A program made the translations under genes and the position numbers. From positions 1,612,001-1,676,000 of the forward strand of contig NZ_CP012850.1 in assembly GCF_000802205.1 (NCBI RefSeq): 64,000 nucleotides of DNA, given 5' to 3'. This document shows positions 48,535-59,319 of this stretch, piece after piece (positions within the stretch are counted from its first letter, which is position 1; each line of letters begins with the position of its first letter). The DNA comes from Candidatus Nitrosocosmicus oleophilus. GTDB taxonomy: Archaea > Thermoproteota > Nitrososphaeria > Nitrososphaerales > Nitrososphaeraceae. A model generated the notes under the pieces. That model was not told where the DNA came from and made no database searches. It saw nothing but the letters and a program-made list of their open reading frames with translations.

Positions 48535-48933
48535 ATGCAATCTTCTAATTCGGTTGTCCGGAATAGAAAGGTGGTAATGATTTGTGAAGACGAACAGGAA
48601 TTACTTGACCTTTACTCCAGGGTGTTGGGATTGAAATATGATGTCATAAAGGTTTGTTCAGGAGCTGAATGCATACATGAATACCTAGAGAAAAAGGCAA
48701 AAGGATCACCAGTCGATCTCCTTTTCCTAGATTACAAATTAGGTGATATGTTAGGTGATGATGTAGCGAAGAAGATAAAGAAAATGAATGGAATTAAGAT
48801 AATTCTAATTTCCGCGTATAATTTGGATGAACCAACTAAAAATGAACTTATTGAAAATAAATACATCGAAAAATATCTACAAAAACCGATTCGAATGAAA
48901 CAAATAATTCAGGTAGCAGCGGAAGCGATCTGA
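48535..48933 (+). CDS. Single-domain response regulator (receiver)
   Basis: 132 residues from the ATG at 48535. A complete CheY-like receiver: acidic pair E18-D19 (ICEDEQ), phospho-acceptor D66 (LFLDYKLGD), S93 and K117 (LQKPI). No output domain, so it passes signal by binding a partner. In contrast to the receiver at 35881 all key residues are kept. No kinase adjoins it. Confidence 0.9.
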   Translation: MQSSNSVVRNRKVVMICEDEQELLDLYSRVLGLKYDVIKVCSGAECIHEYLEKKAKGSPVDLLFLDYKLGDMLGDDVAKKIKKMNGIKIILISAYNLDEPTKNELIENKYIEKYLQKPIRMKQIIQVAAEAI

Positions 48934-49700
48934 AATAGTTAAAAAAATCTTATTTCTATCTATTAACAAATTGCCTTTAGATTAAAGACAAGCTTTGAGA
49001 GTTTTCTAATATTAGATATCGTTTTGAGATAATGGATATTCCAAATGACGGCTAACTGTATCAGGTTAAGGTCTAGTAAGGTTTTGTTAATATCAAGTAT
49101 TTCATCATAGTTCATTGTGGCCGATCTTCAGCTCATACTTATCGATATTATGACTATCTGTTTTGCGATATTAAACGCCTTCCCTCAGCAAACGAAAACA
49201 TGAGAGATCACTAATCTGATGACTTGTCTAGTTCACTCTCATCACGATTCTGCGTCTCTGATGGTTGATGATATTAGGATTGGGAAAGCCGATATTGTCT
49301 TGATCTTGGTTAATTATGCTTCTATGGGTTGGAATATTTGTCTATTGTTCATGGTAGTAAAATATTCTAAAAGCCATCAAAAGTATCTGCGATTTTGGTA
49401 TATTAACTTCGATCACTGGGATGATTGAGAGGACTCGTTCTCAAAACTAATCGAACAGTCACATCTATGATTTCATTTAGGTCAGCTTGTGTGGATTTTT
49501 ACAGGAAGGGTGAAAATTACTTGATGGTTAGTAACGGAATTATCAGTAAAAACAGCCCTGCCGAGTACTTTGCATATAATGTAAAGATGAGTTAATGAAG
49601 GGAAAATATTGTGAGCAGGTGTTCCATTTTTATAGAGTACCATCCAATTCTGTGTTCTTGTAAAAAGAATAATTCTAAAAAGATTGGACTAAATCGCCTA
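48934..49700. other. Intergenic gap
   Basis: 767 bases. A 69-codon ORF (49219-49428) has no family match or promoter and is not called. Confidence 0.4.
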
Positions 49701-50492
49701 CTAAAGATATCCTATAATAAAAAGAGCCATAGCAGCTGCCATAGCAGCACCCCAAACTAATTTATTCCAATCAAAAATCTTTTGTCCATCTAAGACTCCC
49801 ATAGGTATAAGATTAAACATGGCGATCCAACCATTAAACGAGGCACCAACTGCAAAGTAAGGATTATAGGAATTGTAAGTCAAAGTTAAAATCAAAAATG
49901 AAAAACCCATGGCCAAATTAGTAAGCGGTCCAATAAGAGCAACTCTGCCAAATTTGGAGCGATCATTTAGTCTGATCATCACTGCTCCAGGAGCTATGAA
50001 CTTGAATGGCATAATTGGGAGAGCCGAAATTGCCGTCAGAATCAGACCATAGATTTCTGCTCTAAATTCTGCCCAGCTACCATAATATTGGGCCAGGAAC
50101 TTATGAGCTAATTCATGAACTAGAAACGCACTTGTAAAAATTGCAAGGAATTGCCAGGAGAAATATCTATAATTATTCAGTGAAAGTCCAACACAAATTA
50201 CTAGCGCAGTAGCTAGTGAGAGATGAATGAGTTCAGTCTTTGAAGTTTTTATACTCAATAAATTACCTATCGATCTTAAACCTGGGTGAGTGGATTTCTT
50301 ATGCTGTTTGTCATTAAAGAGCGTATCTTGCTTTCGCTTATTGTATGAATACAAAAAAGCACATGAATGCTGTATTGGATTTCTATGATTGCTACAAAAG
50401 TATTCTTTACAATAATTACATCGAAAGGGAAAACCATCCAACAATCCACAGGTATAACACTGAATAGGATTTTCTTTTCTTTCCGTAGTCAT
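49701..50492 (-). CDS. Site-2 protease (M50) with N-terminal AN1-like zinc finger
   Basis: 263 residues. C12, C15, C25, C28, C33, H36, H42 and C44 form an AN1-type finger (CYTCGLLDGFPFRCNYC then FCSNHRNP, HSC). A Lys-rich linker leads to about five membrane helices. The metalloprotease motif HELAH (H126, E127, H130) and the second ligand D235 in GVLDGQ are intact. Such proteases cut membrane proteins inside the bilayer. The finger, facing the cytosol, may recruit tagged or regulatory partners (inference). AN1 fingers are otherwise a eukaryote-like feature. Confidence 0.93.
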   Translation of the reverse strand: MTTERKENPIQCYTCGLLDGFPFRCNYCKEYFCSNHRNPIQHSCAFLYSYNKRKQDTLFNDKQHKKSTHPGLRSIGNLLSIKTSKTELIHLSLATALVICVGLSLNNYRYFSWQFLAIFTSAFLVHELAHKFLAQYYGSWAEFRAEIYGLILTAISALPIMPFKFIAPGAVMIRLNDRSKFGRVALIGPLTNLAMGFSFLILTLTYNSYNPYFAVGASFNGWIAMFNLIPMGVLDGQKIFDWNKLVWGAAMAAAMALFIIGYL

Positions 50493-50881
50493 ATTGAATA
50501 ATTAATGGATTCCAATGAGCATGAAATAGAAACCAAATATCCAGACCTAGTCAATAGTACCCTATCGCCATAATTAAGACACAATGGGAAATCTAGTTCG
50601 TTCCTGCTTAGATAATTGGACCTCACAATCCTCATATAATATATTAGTAGGTTCAATTATATCAAATTACCTTAAAAATTACAATCAGATTCGTTTTGGA
50701 TAACATATCGATGACCGCCATTTGGCCAAACTGAGTTTTTTTTACTATTGTTCGTATATATTTGGAATTCATAGAACGTCAATTTGAGTTCTTGATTTTG
50801 AGGAAATTTCAAAATAGTTAATTATTTGATATTTGTTGGACATAGATTTCAATTTCAACAAAGCAGCATAATTACATCCTA
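50493..50881. other. Intergenic gap
   Basis: 389 bases; no gene or clear motif. Confidence 0.4.
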
Positions 50882-51082
50882 TCACTGGGAAAACACCAGG
50901 GACATGTTATGAGTATCTACGGTACCTTCCGCTGTTTTATTTGATGAGCTACTTTCATTGATTGTGGTCATCGGTAAATCTGGTGTTGGATCTTGTGCTT
51001 GCAAACTCGGAATTACAGGTATTACAAAAAGAATCAAGGATGCTGAGACTGTATAGATAAAGAATACACATAATTTATTCAT
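50882..51082 (-). CDS. Small secreted protein, 66 residues
   Basis: Signal peptide (MNKLCVFFIYTVSASLILFV to about residue 30, ending LQAQDP), then a Ser/Thr/Asn-rich tail. No domain. Similar in style to the small secreted protein at 18387. Confidence 0.6.
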   Translation of the reverse strand: MNKLCVFFIYTVSASLILFVIPVIPSLQAQDPTPDLPMTTINESSSSNKTAEGTVDTHNMSLVFSQ

Positions 51083-51540
51083 TTCCCCGTTACATTAGTC
51101 TCAAAGTATTTAACAGCCATCAAAAATATTTACTTACATTAAGACTATTTGAAGTTGCCATTGTAATATAAGAATTAGACAACTCCCTCTTTTGAAATTC
51201 CTCTGCATTTTTGTTTGGTTTTATTCATTAGGTGCAAAACGAATTTTCCATAATATTTCCCAAACACAATAGAGCTTGATCAGATGTGATAAATGAAAAA
51301 TTAGTAGAGATATCACGGGTGTTACCCCTCTAACAACCTGTACTTTTTATGAAATCCAATCAATTACCTGCACTCAATGCTTCGAACTCGTTAAATGAGT
51401 TAAATTTATTGAATCACAAAACAAAAAACAAATTAATCGCAATTCAAATAATCCAGGTAGGACGATCGGGATCACTTGGATAACAATGTCTAAATAAATT
51501 GGAGAATCTTATCCCAATTAGTTAAGAATATGCTAAAAAC
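51083..51540. other. Intergenic gap
   Basis: 458 bases without a gene. Confidence 0.4.
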
Positions 51541-52185
51541 CTAACCTATTGAATCAAATTTGGAGAATGATTTCCACAAATACCAAGTAGCGATACTTCT
51601 ATAAGGTTTCCATCTAGAAAATACTTCCAACATATATTGATGAGTAGGTAGTTCAGATAAATTATATAATTTTTGGATTGCCTTTTTTACTCCCAAATCA
51701 CCCAAGGGAATTACATCTTCTCGTTGCAGGCAAAAGATAAGAAACATTTCTGCAGTCAATCTTCCAATACCCTTTACTTTAACCAATTCAGCTATGGCTT
51801 CTTCATCTTGCGGATCGGGTAATCCTTGAATATTTAATTCACCGGAGAGGATCTTCGTCGACAAATTCTTAATATATTCTATTTTCTTAAATGACAGTCC
51901 TATCGTAAATCTCAAGACAGTATTTGAAGTAGAAATAATCTGCTCTGGGGTTGGTAAATTATCGCCATAGTCCTGCAGAAATCTGAAGTATATCGCTTTT
52001 GCAGCACTACCTGCAAGCTGCTGATAAATTATGGATTTTAACAAAGATTCAAACAGATTATCGTGGATCTGAATTGAATGATTTCCTATAGATTTGATTA
52101 GGCTTCCAAGTAAAACGTCTTGCTTTGAAAGTAATTCTAATGGATCCTGATCCGGCATTCCTACACTAGGAATACTTCTGATCAC
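51541..52185 (-). CDS. alkA: DNA-3-methyladenine glycosylase II (AlkA/HhH-GPD family)
   Basis: 214 residues. It excises alkylated bases from DNA. The helix-hairpin-helix LVKVKGIGRLTAEMFLIFCL and the catalytic Asp in VIPLGDLGVKKAI are intact, as are the SIIYQQLAGSAAKAIYFRF and the WKPYRSIATWYLWK segments. It is short, like archaeal AfAlkA-minimal or yeast Mag forms that lack the N-terminal domain of E. coli AlkA. Confidence 0.93.
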   Translation of the reverse strand: MIRSIPSVGMPDQDPLELLSKQDVLLGSLIKSIGNHSIQIHDNLFESLLKSIIYQQLAGSAAKAIYFRFLQDYGDNLPTPEQIISTSNTVLRFTIGLSFKKIEYIKNLSTKILSGELNIQGLPDPQDEEAIAELVKVKGIGRLTAEMFLIFCLQREDVIPLGDLGVKKAIQKLYNLSELPTHQYMLEVFSRWKPYRSIATWYLWKSFSKFDSIG

Positions 52186-52841
52186 GTTTAAAGAGTTACT
52201 TTTTTACCAACTTTCGTTCAATTCAGGACAAACAATATTTTAGTCTCTTCATAGTAGTAGCTGGCGACCAAATTTGGATCGTATAATTTTGTTGAATCGG
52301 AATCCTCACTAGGCTCTTTTTTTTCTATGCCGTACCAGATATTAGGAACTTAAATGTTTGAACATAGGAGAGCTTTATTAGTAAGATGGGTGGGAACAAA
52401 AATTATTAATGAATATGTTTTTTTATCCCTCACTATCCTACAACTAACAAATACTTAATAGATAAATCAAAATCAAGAATAAAAAAACATCATCAGATCC
52501 CCACAACATAAATCGTTTCATAAAATTCTTACTGCCATTGTTATTATCTTATAATCCAGAACAATCGATTTTTTGTTCCTATACAACCATCTAGAAATTA
52601 ATAGATTTGAGCATCATAAACGGGTCTAAATTGATTGCGCAAACTATTCGTTCCTTTGGACCCATCGGTTGATAACGTTATGAAGGTAATGTAAGGTGAT
52701 CTAAACTTTTCACTTTTTTATTTCAGTAAGCATAATCTGCAACACTTTTCATGGCGATAGCATCATAAGAAACTAATAACCGTACGTTCAAAAGAAGACA
52801 AATGTATCCATTTAGAGAAATTTTATCCAAGTAAAACTTCT
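52186..52841. other. Intergenic gap
   Basis: 656 bases; no gene, RNA or notable hairpin seen. Confidence 0.4.
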
Positions 52842-53060
52842 ATGAGAAAAGTTCTACAAGCAGATGGTGACTATTTGTATGGTAGCAGGAAAATAAGTAA
52901 TACTTGTGCCACATCTCTTGTTATTTTTATTGGCGATTTGTATTCAATTTTAGAAAAAGTCATTCCTTCTAGGGTTGATTCAACAATTAATAGGGTCCAA
53001 AATTTTCTATTCCATGATAAACCAAGAGTAATACCAAAAGATTACATTGATGATATCTGA
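52842..53060 (+). CDS. Possible 72-residue protein
   Basis: MRKVLQADGDYLYGSRKISN, a hydrophobic middle (TSLVIFIGDLYSILEKVI) and a basic end (FLFHDKPRVIPKDYIDD). No family or promoter. The text looks protein-like but may be a remnant. Confidence 0.35.
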   Translation: MRKVLQADGDYLYGSRKISNTCATSLVIFIGDLYSILEKVIPSRVDSTINRVQNFLFHDKPRVIPKDYIDDI

Positions 53061-53569
53061 CTGAATGTATATAAGACTAAGGTCATGCTGCAAATAGAAA
53101 AGAATCGAGGCATTTCTGATTCTGTGGTAGACTGTGAACTAGATTGAATGAATGAATAGTTTAGCAGGTCTGCAAATACGATTGTATTAAATATTAATTC
53201 GACTACTTTATGTAATTGTAACATAAGAATACATTACTATCTTGTTGTATTACCAACCACTGCAATCCAAATTCCGTCTCATCTAATACTGAAGGTGCTT
53301 TACTAAGATCCATGAAGGGGGCAAATTTCTTTTTCATGGGAGTTAGTCAAATGCCTACAGATAATCCATAAATTATCTTCGAGCTTATTTGGGGTAACCG
53401 AATCCGGATTAAAGGTCAATGCTTTCGCAATTTATATTGGAAGTTCCACTACGATAAATTATTCTAATTTCTATGATTGACTAGGTCCTCATCATTTAGC
53501 ATGCGGGTCAGTGGATTCGATATTAATAAATTGCAAATTCTTAATAACAATATTGATAATATAGTTTCT
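53061..53569. other. Intergenic gap
   Basis: Includes the rejected reverse ORF 53042-53224; nothing else seen. Confidence 0.4.
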
Positions 53570-54265
53570 ATGAAATATAATAAATTTTTTTCAATTCTGT
53601 TTATCTCGATGATGGCGACAATTTTTGGCAGCATCTTAACAAACCCAGGTGTAAATACTCCTTCTTACGCAACATCTTCTTTAGGAGAATCAATTCAGCA
53701 AAGCCAACAAGATCTTCAATCGACCATAAATAACCAAGTCCAACAATCGATTACAGATACCATTAACAACATAAGCGGTAGTAATGATTCAACTGCTAAC
53801 TCCATTACAAACAATCAAACACAAAATTCTGGTTCCTCAAATGACATGATCAAGGGAGGTATTACGAGCTTGCAAAATGATCCATCGGATAATGCTACCA
53901 CTTGGATATTGGGCGGTGTATATAGGATGGAAAACCTTAGTTCAGAAGCTCCAACATTTAATGCATCTTTTTATATGGTAAAAACAGATGGTAATTCTTC
54001 TCATTCTCATGACATCTATGACCTGGTCTTGAACACTCCAATAATTGATAATACAACAAGTAATTCGACACATCTTAATGGTACGACAACTGTGACCATG
54101 AAAGACGGACCGATAACTGATGTACCTACAAATATTACCATACTAGGTGACAAAGCTATTAATATTTGGATAGACCCATCTAAAGTCAATAATCATTTTG
54201 GCGATTCGCCAATTTATGGAACCCAGGAGTTGAAATGTGTCGATAAACCTGCACTTTGTAAATGA
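53570..54265 (+). CDS. Secreted Asn/Ser/Thr-rich protein
   Basis: 231 residues from the ATG at 53570, where the signal peptide begins (MKYNKFFSILFISMMATIFG, ending SYATS); the TTG at 53477 would add 31 residues before it and is rejected. A Gln/Asn/Ser-rich region (residues about 38-105) leads to a beta-rich domain with TTWILGGVYRMENL, NASFYMVKTDGNSSHSHDIY and a C-terminal LKCVDKPALC cysteine pair. The His-rich SHSHD could bind metal. The family is common in thaumarchaea but unnamed as far as I know. Confidence 0.75.
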   Translation: MKYNKFFSILFISMMATIFGSILTNPGVNTPSYATSSLGESIQQSQQDLQSTINNQVQQSITDTINNISGSNDSTANSITNNQTQNSGSSNDMIKGGITSLQNDPSDNATTWILGGVYRMENLSSEAPTFNASFYMVKTDGNSSHSHDIYDLVLNTPIIDNTTSNSTHLNGTTTVTMKDGPITDVPTNITILGDKAINIWIDPSKVNNHFGDSPIYGTQELKCVDKPALCK

Positions 54266-54671
54266 GTTGATAGCGGTCAAAATGCCGCAACTCGACACTA
54301 GATTGTACAATACTACATAGAGAGAACCTAAGGACTATTGGATGTCCAAACATAGATCGAGATTAAAGATAACTATGAACTCATTTTATAACCAAACCTT
54401 CTTTTAGATTCTTATTTTTTCATAATGGAGAAATATAGTCAAAGTATGTGTCAATACCAAAAAATACAATAGTTCTAATATGACAAGCTCTATTTATCGC
54501 ATATTCTTAATCGCTTCGGCACGAATAAGGACAATTTTGTAGTTTTAACTGTATCCATTTCTGTTCGATGGGGATGAGTATATCTTAATGTTTACAAATT
54601 AACCTTTGATGGGGTGAGGTTATTCTCCCAATACATTATATACTAAATTAACTATTGTATATCGATTTGAA
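54266..54671. other. Spacer with the corA promoter
   Basis: cattatata at about 54635-54643 lies about 30 bases before the TTG at 54672, supporting that unusual start. Confidence 0.5.
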
Positions 54672-55649
54672 TTGGATTTTCCTAATTATGTTAATGGTTT
54701 GGAAACAATCAATAATCAAAAACTCTCCTGGGTTTACCTGGAAAGACCTACCCGGGAAAAAATGGATATAGTATCCAAAAATTTTCCTATTCATGAGCTG
54801 AATATCGAAGACTGTTTATCGAAGAATCAACTCCCTAAAATCGATCGATATGACGATCATATATTCGTCATACTTCAGTTTCCAGCTTCTCTCAGAGGAA
54901 GAGCTGCCCCCAACTTTACTCAACTCTCCATGTTTATAGGAAAGGATTATCTAATTTCAATTACCCAGGGAGATCTTTATCCATTGAATGATCTATTTAG
55001 AACTTGTAATAGCGGCGACCAGAAAATCAGGAATAATTTCATGGGAGGATCTCCAGGATATCTATTACATTCAATTTTAGACGCACTTGTTGATAATCTA
55101 CTTCACATATTAATGAAAATTATTGGAAACTTAGACGACATTGAAGATGAAGTATTTGATGATAAAGTGGCAAATGCGAAGGAAATATCTATCCTCAGAA
55201 GGGAAATTACTACACTTCGTAGAATAGTCTTACCGTTAAAACGAATCATGTTAGAAATCACTTCCAGAGATGTTAAGAGATTCTCCAGTAGCGCAGCCGA
55301 GGAAGATCTAATTGATTATTTTGATGATATTAATGATCATATATCAAAGGTATTAGAGGCCCTTGATGAGTCAAAAGAAACAATTGAAATTTACAAAGAT
55401 ACCGATAACATGTTGAATTCGGAAAAAACAAACAAGATCCTCAGCTTTCTAACAATATTGTTCACGCTATCAATTCCAATTACTGTGGCAGGCACTTTTT
55501 ATGGTATGAACATTGTAATACCTGGCAGCGTCAATGAGGGGGGTACAATTATCGATTACTTTCCACTCATTTTGACCGCATCGCTTTCGTCACTGGCTGC
55601 AGGAGTTATGGTGTTATACTTCAGAAAACTAGGCTGGTTCAATTCATAG
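54672..55649 (+). CDS. corA: CorA-family Mg2+/divalent cation transporter
   Basis: 325 residues, TTG start, supported by the TATA box upstream and by no ATG occurring before residue 31. A large soluble domain (LSMFIGKDYLISITQGD, LVDNLLHILMKIIGNLDDIE and coiled-coil helices) precedes two C-terminal membrane helices. The YGMN pore motif is present (TFYGMNIVIPG), while the usual MPE of the loop is replaced. It forms pentameric channels for Mg2+ or Co2+. Confidence 0.93.
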   Translation: MDFPNYVNGLETINNQKLSWVYLERPTREKMDIVSKNFPIHELNIEDCLSKNQLPKIDRYDDHIFVILQFPASLRGRAAPNFTQLSMFIGKDYLISITQGDLYPLNDLFRTCNSGDQKIRNNFMGGSPGYLLHSILDALVDNLLHILMKIIGNLDDIEDEVFDDKVANAKEISILRREITTLRRIVLPLKRIMLEITSRDVKRFSSSAAEEDLIDYFDDINDHISKVLEALDESKETIEIYKDTDNMLNSEKTNKILSFLTILFTLSIPITVAGTFYGMNIVIPGSVNEGGTIIDYFPLILTASLSSLAAGVMVLYFRKLGWFNS

Positions 55650-56100
55650 GATTATGTTGGGGTGTGTCATTTCATTAACATCAATTTTGAGTCGATCTGA
55701 ACCAAATCATTTCAGAAGTTATCCGATGTAGTAGAGGTAAACCGGGACTTCTCTTTTCTACTTCCACACTTGCATAATCCAACTAATTACTTAATTATTC
55801 TAATTCATTCTCTTTTGATTTCATGATTACAGAATAGAGATATTTTACACATTCAGTGGCAGAAAACAAAGTGCAATAATTGTGAATGTGTTTTAGCGGT
55901 TGAATTCAATTTCACTTGAGTAAATCGTTTTACAATCAACTAAGTAATAAAGCCTATTTGACCTAGTGGCATGTATTTTACTATTGCTATTTCTTGTTCC
56001 GATAAAGGAGAATTCTTGAACAGGAATATATCTCAAATGGTAAAGTAAACAATACCACTAATGTATACGATCCGATCAAAAATGATCCCTCAATATCATG
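55650..56100. other. Intergenic gap
   Basis: 451 bases between convergent genes; no terminator-like hairpin stands out. Confidence 0.4.
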
Positions 56101-56373
56101 TTATTTATAACTTTCAATATTAGGCAGTCCTTGTTTGTAATAAATTGTAAAGTTTTGACCTTGAGAATAAGGACAATTTTCGACTGACCTGGGTATACCG
56201 TCTGAAGCCTCGACTACGCAGGTACCATTCTGTTTTATCTTGACTACCACAAGCTCTTGAATACTTGGGCTAAAAAGTTGCTGTAAGGATCCACCCAGCA
56301 AGATGAAAACTAAAACTACCCCTGCAATTATAAATAAAATAGCTAACATTTTTGGTGAAAGATCAAAATCCAT
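56101..56373 (-). CDS. Small membrane-anchored protein
   Basis: 90 residues: short cytosolic start, one membrane helix (MLAILFIIAGVVLVFILLGG), then an external domain with two cysteines (GTCVVEASDGIPRSVENC) probably disulfide-bonded. No family recognised. Confidence 0.65.
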   Translation of the reverse strand: MDFDLSPKMLAILFIIAGVVLVFILLGGSLQQLFSPSIQELVVVKIKQNGTCVVEASDGIPRSVENCPYSQGQNFTIYYKQGLPNIESYK

Positions 56374-57222
56374 TTTTTTATTCCCAATATACTAAAATTC
56401 CGCCTTGTTATAATGCTATGTTTTTGTTTCTTATTGAAATCTAATTGGATCCTACAAATCCGATATGATATCTTTATATGATATCGATACCAAAATCGTT
56501 TATTTTACTAATTTTGTAGTCCCAGAAAGATTGTGGTATGAAGCTTAGACGCTTACATTTATGGTAATTATTTCTGAGGAAACAGTTAACAATATTAGTC
56601 AAAATTAGATTTTGACAACTTATCATTACATCATGTGTTATCCAACAATTTTCGTATAACGCAAATTGCTTTAAAAGTTAATGTATTCTAACCAACTAGA
56701 TATCACCTAGTTACATAACAACTTAATAACCGTTCATGTCATTAATATCGAGAATTGGTAGGCAAAATAAACACCATTCGCCACAACGACTTTTTCTTCT
56801 CGATATGGATTGTCTTACTTTGCACGATGTAATGTCAGAACCGCGATGATTGATCTTTCTCCATCACCATTCTTAAAGAATCCTTAAAAGATATCCTGAT
56901 TTTAGATATTCATAGAAAAAAGAATTGATGTCTCCTTATTTTTTATTCATACCAATCAGATTAACATAGTCATAGTTTGTGATCCCATTCTGACTAGAGC
57001 GTTACTGCAGTGATTTTCATCATCTATGATCTTGTGTCACTTATCAATTTTCTAATAGTCTCAATTTTCGAGCAAAAGAAATAATGATTCAATAAATCTC
57101 TTGAGATAGTTGACTAATAATTTATTTCCATGGGATAATCAATAACCCGCATAAAACAGTTAGATTCATAGGCTTGTACTTAGAATTGAGATTATTTCAA
57201 CTAAGGATCAAGGATGTAATTT
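56374..57222. other. Intergenic gap
   Basis: 849 bases between divergent genes; no gene or RNA seen. Confidence 0.45.
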
Positions 57223-58653
57223 ATGAATGAAAAAAATACTCAAAAAGCTGCATGGATTGCCCTTGCGATTCTCAGTTGCCTGGCACTAATAGCTATGTAC
57301 GGAGAGACCATGCTAATTCCCGCGATCCCCTATTTAATAAATGACTTTGAAATCTCCTATAATACCTCATCATGGATTTTGACAGCCTATTTAGTTGCTG
57401 GGGCAGTAATGACTCCAATTATAGGTAAACTTTCGGATATCTATGGGAAAAAAAAAATATTGCTGACTCTAATAGTGATATATTCTGTGGGTAGTTTGTT
57501 GGGCGGATTGTCTAGTGATATCTTTATGATGATAATATCGAGGATAATTCAAGGCACTGGCCTAGCGATGTTTCCTGTTGCCTTCGCAATTATTAGAGAG
57601 AAATTTTCCAATGCAAATCTCGCTATCGGTCAAGGAATTTTTACAGCTGTTTTTTCAGCAGGTGCCGTAATCGGTCTTGGATTAGGGGCCACCATTGTCG
57701 AACATTTTAGTTGGCATATGACATTTCTCTCAATCGTACCTTTAATGGTAATATTACTAGTGGTGGTACTAAGGTGGGTTCGAATTGATTCGGAAAAATT
57801 CCTTTCGAAAATACGAGGTAGTATAGATATAAGCGGAACCTTGGCATTGATAAGTATAGTTTCAACATTCCTTGTGGGATTGACCTTACTACCGAATTCT
57901 ATTTCTGATCCAAACAACAATTATTTGTTTTTAACCCTATCTCTCTTGATGATTTCGGTAGCCCTTTTACCGATCTTCTTTTTCACACAGAGACGGGCTC
58001 AATATCCTATTATGGATCTTAATCTTATGAAGGATTCGGTTCTCCTACCTGTCAATATATTAATAATGACCATTGGTATTGCATTTTTCATAATATATCA
58101 AACTTTGCCAATCTTGATACAAAGTCCTATCCCCGTAGGATTTGGAGGAGGTCCGGTAGCCACTGCAGGTGTTCAGCTTCCTTTTATGATTCTGTCATTC
58201 TTAATTTCTGTCTTATCAGGATTGCTAATTTCCAGAATAGGTAACATAAAACCGACTTTGATTGGAAGTATTCTAAGTACTTTGGGATTCTTTCTGCTCT
58301 ACATCTATCACCCAACGGAGCTGATGATATCATTAGAACTCTGTATCATCGCTATAGGATTGGCTTTCGCAGAAATTGGTGCTTTTAATATATCATTGGT
58401 GTCTGCACCGGTAAGCAAAAGCGGCTCTGCATTAGGAATCACTATGTTGTTATTTTTGATTGGAATGTCATTAGGGCCAGCGATTTCTGGTATCTATTTA
58501 GAGAGCTTTAGATCCACCATTGACGATACCAATGAGTCATTTCCAGCCGAAGTCGCGTACGATTTGATCTTTTTAACCGCCCTATTGATCTCAATCTTGT
58601 CTGTAATACTTACTCTATTCATAACCAAAAAACTAGTAAGTAAAGCAACCTAG
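57223..58653 (+). CDS. MFS transporter, DHA2 (EmrB/QacA) type
   Basis: 476 residues with about 14 membrane helices. Helix 1 carries ETMLIPAIPYLINDFEIS, the loop 2-3 motif GKLSDIYGKKKILL is the MFS signature A, and SRIIQGTGLAMFPVAFAII is motif B/C-like with its arginine. Such proteins export drugs or other compounds with protons. No regulator is adjacent. Confidence 0.92.
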   Translation: MNEKNTQKAAWIALAILSCLALIAMYGETMLIPAIPYLINDFEISYNTSSWILTAYLVAGAVMTPIIGKLSDIYGKKKILLTLIVIYSVGSLLGGLSSDIFMMIISRIIQGTGLAMFPVAFAIIREKFSNANLAIGQGIFTAVFSAGAVIGLGLGATIVEHFSWHMTFLSIVPLMVILLVVVLRWVRIDSEKFLSKIRGSIDISGTLALISIVSTFLVGLTLLPNSISDPNNNYLFLTLSLLMISVALLPIFFFTQRRAQYPIMDLNLMKDSVLLPVNILIMTIGIAFFIIYQTLPILIQSPIPVGFGGGPVATAGVQLPFMILSFLISVLSGLLISRIGNIKPTLIGSILSTLGFFLLYIYHPTELMISLELCIIAIGLAFAEIGAFNISLVSAPVSKSGSALGITMLLFLIGMSLGPAISGIYLESFRSTIDDTNESFPAEVAYDLIFLTALLISILSVILTLFITKKLVSKAT

Positions 58654-58947
58654 TTTACTGGACTAACCCTGCTTGATCCAACTAATTAGGATTGAAAATA
58701 CTGGAATAGTAGTGTTCTTATTTTTCACTAGTAATGATATCTTGATGGCCTAATAAGTCAAGTATTATGATAGAAATTTGAATACTAATAATGTTACTAT
58801 CATAGATTGCATAATTTGATGAATATCGTATAAACATTTTTAGAATCTTGAATGACCCTTTTGAGAAACCAATGTATCTTGATTATACTAGATCATTAAA
58901 TAAGATAAAACGTATATTAGTTCCCTCGAATAATTAGAAATTGCCTC

Positions 58948-59319
58948 TTGAAAAGAGAACTCAATGATATTTTTAAAGCATATATTGTACAATTAATTAT
59001 AGACAAGAAAACAGAAAAGGCGATAGAAAGTTTAAGTCAATTTTATGAAATTAGGCCCCCAGATATCGTTGTAGGTACGATCAAAGGAAAGAGAAGGACC
59101 GTATATGCAGTTTACGTTCATAGAGAAAGTAGAATTTATTGCATAAATTCGGAAATTTTTTACAATCCCTTCATAATAATGCATGAATTCTATCATCATT
59201 TGCGTACTACCGCTGGAGTTCATAAGGGTTCAGAAAAACATGCCAATATGTATGCTAGGGACTTTATTGATGCATATAAAACTATTATTAACGTTGGGCA
59301 AAAGCATGAGGATGCGTAG
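58948..59319 (+). CDS. Small zincin metallopeptidase-like protein
   Basis: 123 residues, TTG start. H79, E80 and H83 (MHEFYHHL) form the HExxH zinc motif, and E96 in KGSEKHANMYARDF is placed like the third ligand of ImmA/IrrE-type peptidases. There is no DNA-binding domain. ImmA/IrrE proteins cleave repressors under stress; no repressor is adjacent, so any target is unknown. Confidence 0.75.
   Translation: MKRELNDIFKAYIVQLIIDKKTEKAIESLSQFYEIRPPDIVVGTIKGKRRTVYAVYVHRESRIYCINSEIFYNPFIIMHEFYHHLRTTAGVHKGSEKHANMYARDFIDAYKTIINVGQKHEDA

Noticed and set aside
49219-49428. 69-codon ORF
   Set aside because: No family match, promoter or neighbour support.
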